Made by a program: the position numbers and the translations under genes
The notes under the pieces: generated by a model
Seen by the model: only the letters and a program-made list of their open reading frames with translations
Told to the model about the DNA's origin: nothing
Database searches by the model: none
Part shown: positions 32,743 to 39,894 of the stretch, one piece after another
How positions within the stretch are numbered: the first letter of the stretch is position 1
Layout of the letters: each line of letters starts with the position of its first letter
Assembly (NCBI GenBank): GCA_016927475.1
Contig: JAFGMO010000058.1
Coordinates: forward strand, 1-43,918
Direction of reading: 5' to 3'
Length of the DNA stretch: 43,918 nucleotides
Origin: Candidatus Aminicenantota bacterium
Lineage (GTDB): Bacteria; Acidobacteriota; Aminicenantia; Aminicenantales; Aminicenantaceae

Positions 32743-35004
32743 TTATTTCTCCCGGCAGAGGCGGAAGCCCACATCTGTGGATTTATAATTCGGGTGGTCG
32801 CCTGTACGGTAGGAGGAACGCAGGTAATTGGAATTTCGGTTCCAGCTACCTCCACGAAACACCCTATACATACCGCTAGATGGTCCCTGGGGATTATGAG
32901 ATGGAGAATAATTATAGAACTCTCCATCATACCAGTCCTTGCACCATTCCCAGACATTTCCCGCCATATCATGGACGCCATAAGCGGAAGATCCAGCAGA
33001 GTGGGTCCCTACGAGCGAAGTCTTACCTATACATCCTGAATAATTCGCTTTGTTACAATTCGTATCAAGATTTCCCCAGGGATAACGCCGTTGGTCCGTT
33101 CCCCGGGCTGCTTTCTCCCACTGTGCCTCGGTCGGGAGATGGATATCTTCTCCTGTTTTGTTGGACAGCCAGTCGCAGTATGCCTTGGCATCATGCCAGG
33201 AGATGTTGATGACCGGTCTTTTTTCCCGACCCCAACCGTTATCACCAGGTTTGCTCCGTCCGGTGTCATCGCAAAAAATGTCATATTGTTCGAATGTCAC
33301 CTCATACTTAGAGATATAATACCCGTTCAGATAAACATCGTGTACCGGCCGCTCTCCAGGTTCTCCTTCTTCTAAGTTATCCCCCATAGCAAACCATCCC
33401 GCCGGCACTTCAATCCAATCAATCGTATTGAGCAGGTTGGTGATCTCAAATTCGGCGCTTTCTCCGAATATGCCGTCTTCTCCTTCACAGGAGACTCGAA
33501 CCTTATAGTTTTTTGCCGGCGAAATGTTTTCGGAAACCGTCCATACGTGGGATCCGTCATTGGAAGTTCCGGACGAAATGTTCTTTTCCCAACTCCCTGC
33601 CTTGTAAAGATCTATTTTGACGCTGCTTATAGCTTGAATGTTGTCCAATCCGGGGATTTTCAGAGAATGATCTCTGTTTTTTTGTGGGTGAACGGCAGTT
33701 TCCTCATTTTCCCATATATTTCCTATTTTGAGTCGGCCGGGATTCGATATGACCATCATCAACCGATTGAGATGAGGAGCATGTATCGTTTCTATTCCTC
33801 TTGATGTACTCATGGGTTTTGATGGAAAAACCGAATAATTTTGTGTTTGTGAGGAGATGTCCTGCTCCCGGGAAATGACGTGCGACATCGTTTCCGTTCT
33901 GGTTTTTGTTTTAAGAAATCTTACATCTTTGATCATTCGCCTGAGGGAATGATATTCTATGGGATCCGGTGTAATCTGATTAAAAGCTGAACTTTGCTCC
34001 GTTACAATTCTTAAGGAAGTGTGATTTCCGCCTCCCGTATTCCAACGGATCTCCATCTCATCTTCCGCCATCCAAACGGATCCCCCCGTCGGTGCGGAGA
34101 CGTTGATGGTATTGGCTGTTAAATCGGCGTTGATGACTTCTGTTTGTCTCTCTGTAACTGTTACACTCTGCTGATAGTCTTCATATCCCTCTTTAACAAG
34201 CTTTATGGAGTGGCTTCCTGTTTCAACATCGGTCAGCCTGCAGTTCGTGATCAGACCTGTATCAGTACTGTTGTGATAAACCCTGGCTCCTGATGGCGTG
34301 GAATTAATCTCTATTGTGCCTGTTTCAGGTCCTCCTCCCAAAAGAAGAATAGCGGCGGCGGCTCCTCCTCCAGCGAGCAAACCGACGATAATAAGCCATG
34401 GTGTTTTTTTCTTTTTTGCGGGCTTTCTTACCGGGGCTGCTTTTTTCTTAACAACAGGTTTGGCTGCCGGTGGCTGCAGCTTTTTTTCCTTAGGTTTTTC
34501 TTTTAGGGGAACCGTTTTCTCTTTTTTCGCATCCTGTTTTTCAGCCGGCTGCTGTTCTTTTTCTTTAAGTTTCAGCAATTCAGCTTTGATTTGATGAAAG
34601 ATTTCGATAAAACCTAAAGGATAATAGATTTCCTCTATTGTTCTCTCGGGATTTCCCTCCAGCCATAGCTGCAGGTATTCCCGGGCTCTTTCCCTGTTCC
34701 TTTCTGTATTTTCTGCAGCAAAATAGGTCAGGGCTAGATTGAAATTGAGTTCATCTATTTCAAGACTAATAAATTTGAGCTGTTCCTCTGGCATTCCCTT
34801 TATAAGGTCTTTCGCCTCATGAAATTTTATCAAAGCTTTGGTGTATTCTCCTTTTTCATAATGTGTTTTTCCTGCTTCAACAAGCTTTTTGACTTCGCTT
34901 ATTTGAAGATCTTTTTGCTGTGGAAAAACATCCGAGGTGATAAAAATCAGGAAAAAAACCAATATCAAGCAGATGAAAAACCCTGAATGACAAATTTTAT
35001 CCAT
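32743..35004 (-). CDS. TPR-PEGA-FGE-like protein, paralogue D
   Basis: 753 residues from the ATG at 35004 (GGA 11 bases upstream; a TTG 15 bases earlier is in frame). Leader ending SDVFPQ; TPR-like helices (HYEKGEYTKALIKFHEAKDL, NFNLALTYFAAEN); Lys/Pro linker with AAKPVVKKKAAPVRKPAKKK; membrane segment rich in Gly and Ala; PEGA (NSTPSGARVYHNS); Ig-like domain interrupted by an insert containing SLRRMIKDVRFL; FGE-like domain (WIEVPAGWFAMGD to RLCREK). The PEGA turn keeps the fold but loses the usual Asp-Gly pair. End loop GGSWNRNSNYLRS has no Cys. Only 14 of 19 variable codons end in C or T, weaker than in A to C. Confidence 0.85.
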   Translation of the reverse strand: MDKICHSGFFICLILVFFLIFITSDVFPQQKDLQISEVKKLVEAGKTHYEKGEYTKALIKFHEAKDLIKGMPEEQLKFISLEIDELNFNLALTYFAAENTERNRERAREYLQLWLEGNPERTIEEIYYPLGFIEIFHQIKAELLKLKEKEQQPAEKQDAKKEKTVPLKEKPKEKKLQPPAAKPVVKKKAAPVRKPAKKKKTPWLIIVGLLAGGGAAAAILLLGGGPETGTIEINSTPSGARVYHNSTDTGLITNCRLTDVETGSHSIKLVKEGYEDYQQSVTVTERQTEVINADLTANTINVSAPTGGSVWMAEDEMEIRWNTGGGNHTSLRIVTEQSSAFNQITPDPIEYHSLRRMIKDVRFLKTKTRTETMSHVISREQDISSQTQNYSVFPSKPMSTSRGIETIHAPHLNRLMMVISNPGRLKIGNIWENEETAVHPQKNRDHSLKIPGLDNIQAISSVKIDLYKAGSWEKNISSGTSNDGSHVWTVSENISPAKNYKVRVSCEGEDGIFGESAEFEITNLLNTIDWIEVPAGWFAMGDNLEEGEPGERPVHDVYLNGYYISKYEVTFEQYDIFCDDTGRSKPGDNGWGREKRPVINISWHDAKAYCDWLSNKTGEDIHLPTEAQWEKAARGTDQRRYPWGNLDTNCNKANYSGCIGKTSLVGTHSAGSSAYGVHDMAGNVWEWCKDWYDGEFYNYSPSHNPQGPSSGMYRVFRGGSWNRNSNYLRSSYRTGDHPNYKSTDVGFRLCREK
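32773..32841 (-). other. Variable loop of paralogue D
   Basis: Variable positions coincide with those of A to C. 14 of 19 codons end in C or T; ACA, AAA, CCG and CGA break the pattern, as expected of an older or non-diversified copy. Confidence 0.35.
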
Positions 35005-35105
35005 TGTCTTTATTTCCAAGAAAAAAAGATTCTATGGTTCTTCTCTTCATACCTTGAAGAACCGACTCACCATCCAAATGCTTCATTCCGGCTGACGGTA
35101 CCGAT

Positions 35106-35135
35106 GAACATACCATAAGAAAAACTTTGTAGTCA
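35106..35135 (-). promoter_or_regulatory. Shared-type promoter, paralogue D
   Basis: TTGACT (35130-35135), an 18-base spacer ending TTATGG, and TATGTT (35106-35111), about 102 bases upstream of the ATG at 35004. Confidence 0.75.
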
Positions 35136-35223
35136 ATCGGATATGTTAAAAATATTGCGAATGAATTTTTGCAACAACTGCCGATTTAGTTTCATAACAA
35201 TAATTGGATAGACTAAGAAAACA

Positions 35224-37494
35224 CTATTTCTCCCGGCATATGCGAATCCCGACATTGATGTATTTATTTCCAGGGTAAGCCCCAGTTTGGGCCCTGTATG
35301 CAGATCGGATGGTCGAAGCTGACTCATCATAACTTCCTCCACGATGAATTTTAACCGATCCGCTGCTTGGACCTTGAGGATTGTTTGAAGGAGAAGAACC
35401 ATAATAATTTGCAGCATACCAATCGTAAACCCATTCCCAAATATTACCGGCCATATCATGGGCCCCATATGGTGAAATGCCTGCAGAATATGACCCTACG
35501 ACCCTGGGTTTGTTAACATTTCGATTATAATTCGCCAAAGTGCTATTAGGCGATCCATTTCCCCAGGGATACCTTCTCTGTTCCGTCCCCCGGGCCGCTT
35601 TTTCCCACTGGGCTTCGGTTGGAATGTGGATGTTTTCAACGGTTTTATCGGACAGCCAGTCGCAGTATGCTTTAGCGTCATGCCAAGAAACATTAATCAC
35701 GGGCATGTTCCCTCTCCCCCATCCATTGTCTGAAGGTTTGCTCCTTCCCGTCGCATCACAAAAGCTATCATACTGATCAAAGGTTATTTCGTACTTTGAT
35801 ATATAATAACCGTTGAGATACACATCGTGAACCGGTCTTTCATGGGCCTTTCCTTCATTAAAATTATCCCCCATCTTGAACCAGCCGGCCGGCACTTCCA
35901 CCCAGGCAATGGAACTTAGAAGATTGACAATTTCGAATTCTGAGCTTTCTCCATAGACACCTTCTTCTCCTACGCAAGAAATACGGACTTTGTAGCCGGT
36001 CATTGCAGCAATGTCGTCAGGAATCGTCCAGGTATGAGAACCATCATTGGTTGTGCTTGAAGATATGGTTTTGATCCAGCTTCCGCCTTGATAGAGATCG
36101 ATTTTAACATTACTGATGGTAAAAGGGAGTTCACCGGGTTGGCTATTTTTAGTATCGTTTTGACTTGTGATTTGATCTGTGAGGTTACTCCTTTCGCCAG
36201 ACAAATGAGGCCTTAGGGAAGGAATCGTGGATATCATATTTTGTCTCATTCTTCTTTGGGTTGAAATGTCCTTTATCATATTGAACGAAGGAATGACCAC
36301 AGTTTTAAATGAATTATTAACGGACTTTTTCCCGATTCTAGGCTGAACTTCGGAATAGATACTTCTTAGGGGATTAAATTCCCTTTGGTACAATTTTCCA
36401 TGCCGCCTTGTTTCTTTTTTCATGTGCCACATTAATAAAGTCGCTTGATCGTAATAAGATATTCCATTCTTGCCTATGTTTGTCATATCCTCACGAAAAG
36501 TCTGTAAGTTCAGTCCGTTTCCCGTATTCCACTCAATAATTACAGTCTCACCTGAATACCAAGTTGTTCCATTAGCTGGTGAGGTAATGTTAATAGTATG
36601 AACATTTAGATTCGCACTGATAGTCTCGGTTTGTCCGCCTTCGACTGTTATCGATTGTTGGTAATCTACATATCCTTCCTTCACCAGCTTAATTGTATGG
36701 TTTCCTTTTTCGATGTCAGAAAGATTGCAGTTGGTGACTTGTCCGGTGTCTTCGCCGTCAAGATATACTTTAGCACCGGAAGGTGTGGAGTTTACTTGAA
36801 TGCTTCCTGTGCTGGGACCTCCTAAAAGAAGCACAGCGGCTACTGTTCCTAATGCTAATACGGTTCCACCGATCACTATCCAGGGAGTTTTTTTCTTTTT
36901 TGTCGGCTTTTCTGTTTCTAACTGTCTTTTCCGAATAACGGGTTTTTTCTCAGGTTCAGACTCCATCTCCATCTTGGATTTTGTTTCTTTTTTTACCGAA
37001 TCCGTCTTTTGCTTTTCAGGTTGTTCAGCAGGAGCTTTCACTTCATCCTTAGGAATGACTTTCGTTCCGCTTTTTGCTAAATGAAGAAGTTCGATAAAAC
37101 CTTGAGGATAAGAAAGTTCATCGATGCTTTTTTTCGGATTCTTGGCCAGCCAACGATTGAGATATTCCAAGCATCGTTCCCGGTTTCTTTCAGAATCCCC
37201 CGATGAATAATAGGTCAAGGCCAAATAAAAATATATATCAAGAATTATTTCTTTAGAGATATTTATCCCTTCTCTCTCCATGCCCTCTAATAAATTTTCT
37301 GCCTCAAGGAAATTTATGAGCGCTTTATCATATTCTCCCTGCTTATATTGAGTTTTTCCTTCTTCAATAAGCTTCTTAATTTCACTTTTTTGGGAGGATT
37401 CTTGTTGAGGAAAGCTATCTACTGCAATTAATCCGACGAAACAGAATAGAATCAATACGACAAATAATCTTTTATGGAATATTTTATCCATCAT
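35224..37494 (-). CDS. TPR-PEGA-FGE-like protein, paralogue E
   Basis: 756 residues, first of the array in transcription order and the most divergent. Leader ending VDSFPQQ (instead of DVFPQ); TPR-like helices (QYKQGEYDKALINFLEAENL, DIYFYLALTYYSSGD); linker; membrane segment (WIVIGGTVLALGTVAAVLLLGG); PEGA (NSTPSGAKVYLDG); Ig-like domain with a distinct insert (LMWHMKKETRRHGKLYQ); FGE-like domain (WVEVPAGWFKMGD to RICREK). Its end loop GGSYDESASTIRS is two residues longer after the conserved Arg and has Tyr for Trp. AGGGA precedes two adjacent ATGs (37494 and 37491). Probably the ancestral or functionally distinct member. Confidence 0.85.
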   Translation of the reverse strand: MMDKIFHKRLFVVLILFCFVGLIAVDSFPQQESSQKSEIKKLIEEGKTQYKQGEYDKALINFLEAENLLEGMEREGINISKEIILDIYFYLALTYYSSGDSERNRERCLEYLNRWLAKNPKKSIDELSYPQGFIELLHLAKSGTKVIPKDEVKAPAEQPEKQKTDSVKKETKSKMEMESEPEKKPVIRKRQLETEKPTKKKKTPWIVIGGTVLALGTVAAVLLLGGPSTGSIQVNSTPSGAKVYLDGEDTGQVTNCNLSDIEKGNHTIKLVKEGYVDYQQSITVEGGQTETISANLNVHTINITSPANGTTWYSGETVIIEWNTGNGLNLQTFREDMTNIGKNGISYYDQATLLMWHMKKETRRHGKLYQREFNPLRSIYSEVQPRIGKKSVNNSFKTVVIPSFNMIKDISTQRRMRQNMISTIPSLRPHLSGERSNLTDQITSQNDTKNSQPGELPFTISNVKIDLYQGGSWIKTISSSTTNDGSHTWTIPDDIAAMTGYKVRISCVGEEGVYGESSEFEIVNLLSSIAWVEVPAGWFKMGDNFNEGKAHERPVHDVYLNGYYISKYEITFDQYDSFCDATGRSKPSDNGWGRGNMPVINVSWHDAKAYCDWLSDKTVENIHIPTEAQWEKAARGTEQRRYPWGNGSPNSTLANYNRNVNKPRVVGSYSAGISPYGAHDMAGNIWEWVYDWYAANYYGSSPSNNPQGPSSGSVKIHRGGSYDESASTIRSAYRAQTGAYPGNKYINVGIRICREK
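35254..35328 (-). other. Variable loop of paralogue E
   Basis: 25 codons between GGSY and VGIRIC. 13 of the 21 variable codons end in C or T, little more than expected by chance, so this copy does not show the hypermutation pattern. Confidence 0.35.
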
Positions 37495-37590
37495 TTTTTC
37501 CCTAATTCAGATTACATGGAAAAAGATACGTATGGAGCAATCTTAGACACAGATAGCCCCATATTATTTCAAGGGCCGAGATTCAATAAA

Positions 37591-37620
37591 AAGATATCAC
37601 AGTAAAAATGAATGAGTCAA
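37591..37620 (-). promoter_or_regulatory. Shared-type promoter, paralogue E
   Basis: TTGACT (37615-37620), an 18-base spacer ending TGTGA, and TATCTT (37591-37596), about 97 bases upstream of the start. TGA replaces the TGG of the other four sites. Confidence 0.65.
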
Positions 37621-37668
37621 TTTTGAAAAGAAAAATTCACGAATTAATGGGTTAAGTATGGCTCCATT

Positions 37669-39408
37669 TCACTCGCCGCGCAATGATTCGTCGGTATTCC
37701 CCTGAATGTAGAGGCCGACGATTTTGTTGATGAGGCCGGTTTCGTCAGCAACAAACTTCAGGCGGAATTGAGCGTTTCCATCAAGGGCGAAGGTATCTTT
37801 GGTAAGCGGAATGAGCCGGTATTCAGGCCGGTCTTCACGTCTGTAATAGAGGCTGCCGTCGCGTAGGAAAATATGGCGCGGCCCGTAGTCGCTGACGAAT
37901 TTTTCCATCTCAGCCGCCGAGAGGGCTACTGGATTTTTTTCAACTTTAAGCGCTTCCTTGGCCCATTGAAGGGCCCTTGTCGTCAACCTGTGGCCTTTCC
38001 TTATATTCAAGGCTGATTCAAAGCTCTCTATGGCTTTTTGATTTTGACCCAAATCCATGTGGGTTAATCCTAGGCCGAGGTAGGCATCGGCCGACTTGGG
38101 AAACGTTTTAAGACAGTACTCAAATACGGCGACGGCATCTTTTTGTTTCCCACTCTCTCCCAAATACTCGGCCAATCCCGTTAAATATTCTTCCTCAGCC
38201 AGCTCGGGAAAGATCTCCTTGGCTTCGCGCAGTTTTTTCATGCCGGCTTCCGTTCCTTCATCGATGAATGCCGTTTCGACGGCCAGCCGTGTTTGTCTTT
38301 TAGGGTCATCGTATTTTTCATACTCCAGCCAGTCGAGGGCGTATTGATGGTCGGGAACGATGAGGGCGCTTACCGCCTCGGCAATAGCTAAACCGTTGTT
38401 GCTGTTGGCAAAATATACAAAACCCTCGCGGCTGTTTTTGTAGGTGACGGTGTAAGCCCTCAAATCTCCGTTGTCTCCCCAATGCCAGAAAGCGTATCCC
38501 GTGTCTCCAGGTTGAATGCCCCATCCCAATCCCCAATAAACGTTATCGAACAGCTCGGCGGTATTCCTGTTTTTTGTCACCTGAACATGGCGGGAAATCA
38601 TCTGGTCGATGGTTTTTTGGGTGAGTCCTTTGGCGTTGAGGACGGCACATATAAAGGTTGCGTAATCAGAGGCGGTCGTCAGAAGAGATGCCCCTCCGTT
38701 GGGATCGGTTCCTTTCCGGAGGTCATGGACCGAACCGTGGCTGTCATGGCCGCAGGCCCCGTTGGCGGCATAGGTTTCGTTCCAGACATAGCTGGTATGG
38801 CTCATTCCCAGGGGATCGAATATCTCCTTTTGGGCAAATTCCTGAAGGGTCATGCCGGAGATTTCCTCTATGGTACGGCCGAGATAGAGGAATCCCTCGC
38901 CGGAATAGGCGTACTGAAGCCCCGGGTCACGCATGAGCCTTACTCCCCAGTTGGGAAGACCGGTTGTGTGTGTCAGGACAAGGCGGGCCGTTATTTTTTT
39001 ATAGCGTTCATCGCCTGAAAGTTTTTTGTATTCTTTGTCCGGGAAATATTCATGGAGAGGCTTGTCCAGTTCGAGCTCTCCCCTTTCGACAAGCCGCATG
39101 GCTGCGTAGGCGGTGACGGTTTTGGTCAGGGAGGCAGCTTCAAAAATGGTGTTGTCGTTGACAGGCTCGTTGGTCTGCCGGCTTTTAACGCCGAAGGCTT
39201 TGTTCCAGGCTATCTTGCCGTCATGAACGACGGCTATGGACAGGCCGGGAATGTTGGCCGCTTCCATCAGACGGGGGATCTCCCTCTCTAAGGTAGAGGC
39301 AAGTATTTCTTCCTCGGATTGTTTGGTGCAGGATGTAAAAAACGCAAAAATAAGGAAAAAAAGGCAAAAGTAAAAAAGGATGGAGGTGGTGGTTTTATGA
39401 AGTGTCAT
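37669..39408 (-). CDS. Beta-lactamase-fold serine hydrolase with C-terminal TPRs
   Basis: 579 residues from the ATG at 39408, which has AAGGAG 8 bases upstream (an in-frame start at 39465 would bury the signal peptide). Leader ending FFTSC, a likely lipobox, so probably a lipoprotein. The serine beta-lactamase/penicillin-binding fold (class C-like, Pfam Beta-lactamase) runs from about 35 to 360: SLTK with the nucleophile at Ser93 and Lys96, YSG with Tyr168 in place of YxN, and HWGDNG as the KTG-equivalent. TPR helices follow (about 385-490: AVFEYCLKTFPKSADAYLGLGLTHMDLGQNQKAIESFESAL), then a small beta domain. Such proteins are mostly esterases or D-amino-acid peptidases rather than drug-resistance enzymes. 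It stands alone between the array and a palindromic repeat. Confidence 0.85.
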   Translation of the reverse strand: MTLHKTTTSILFYFCLFFLIFAFFTSCTKQSEEEILASTLEREIPRLMEAANIPGLSIAVVHDGKIAWNKAFGVKSRQTNEPVNDNTIFEAASLTKTVTAYAAMRLVERGELELDKPLHEYFPDKEYKKLSGDERYKKITARLVLTHTTGLPNWGVRLMRDPGLQYAYSGEGFLYLGRTIEEISGMTLQEFAQKEIFDPLGMSHTSYVWNETYAANGACGHDSHGSVHDLRKGTDPNGGASLLTTASDYATFICAVLNAKGLTQKTIDQMISRHVQVTKNRNTAELFDNVYWGLGWGIQPGDTGYAFWHWGDNGDLRAYTVTYKNSREGFVYFANSNNGLAIAEAVSALIVPDHQYALDWLEYEKYDDPKRQTRLAVETAFIDEGTEAGMKKLREAKEIFPELAEEEYLTGLAEYLGESGKQKDAVAVFEYCLKTFPKSADAYLGLGLTHMDLGQNQKAIESFESALNIRKGHRLTTRALQWAKEALKVEKNPVALSAAEMEKFVSDYGPRHIFLRDGSLYYRREDRPEYRLIPLTKDTFALDGNAQFRLKFVADETGLINKIVGLYIQGNTDESLRGE

Positions 39409-39465
39409 ACGATAGCTCCTTTTTGGTGGAATTTGAGGAATAGTGAGGATAGACGTATTCATCAA

Positions 39466-39894
39466 TTATATAGACGTAAATAAAACAAAATGGTTCCATC
39501 TTTGGGCACAAATCCGGCCTCATCCATCGGCTCGTGAATAACACATTTCGACCTGAATTATTACCTAGAAAACAACAACCGTCATCACCCGGTTCATCCG
39601 GGTGATCCAGGGTTATAGGTTATATTTATTATATCGAGAACTGGATACTCCGGACAAACCGGAGTATGACAGAAATAGCATTAGATGCCGTTTTAATTAC
39701 TGGCGTTATTACCGAAAATAAAGGCGAATAATTTTCATCTTTCGCGGGTGTGAATGCACATTAAAAATTCATAAATTTGGACGACGACAATACAGGTCCT
39801 ACAATACAGGTTAACATGTATTAATCACAAAATTATGATAAAATGATGAACTTTTTAAGATTATAGCACGTATTTTAACCAGGAGGATGATGGA
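39466..39894. other. Intergenic region dominated by a palindromic element
   Basis: This 429-bp gap separates divergent genes. Most of it is the dispersed element at 39559-39780. A TATAAT near 39462 may be the -10 box of the beta-lactamase-fold gene. A short repeat of CAATACAGGT is present near 39788-39815. No coding potential. Confidence 0.6.
39559..39780. repeat. Dispersed palindromic element, fullest copy
   Basis: It begins with TTACCTAGAAAACAACAAC, then hairpin one (39584-39606; ATCACCCGG/CCGGGTGAT), hairpin two (39645-39667; ATACTCCGG/CCGGAGTAT, loop ACAAA), GACAGAA, and a tail with ATTTTCATCTTTCGCGGG and AAAATTCATAAAT. The ends are shared with the copy at 12693-12832 and the double hairpin with the copy at 13796-14070. 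Structure similar to REP or MITE-like units. Confidence 0.8.

Noticed and set aside
26644..37084. Repeated plus-strand open frames (Pro/Phe/Ser-rich) opposite the PEGA and membrane-segment region of each array gene
   Set aside because: They recur only because the paralogues are similar on the real strand; no ribosome sites or family resemblance.
25071..37494. A DGR reverse transcriptase or template repeat within the window
   Set aside because: None of the translated frames shows reverse-transcriptase motifs such as YxDD, and I found no AAC/AAT-rich copy of the loop in the intergenic gaps. The DGR idea therefore rests on codon pattern alone.
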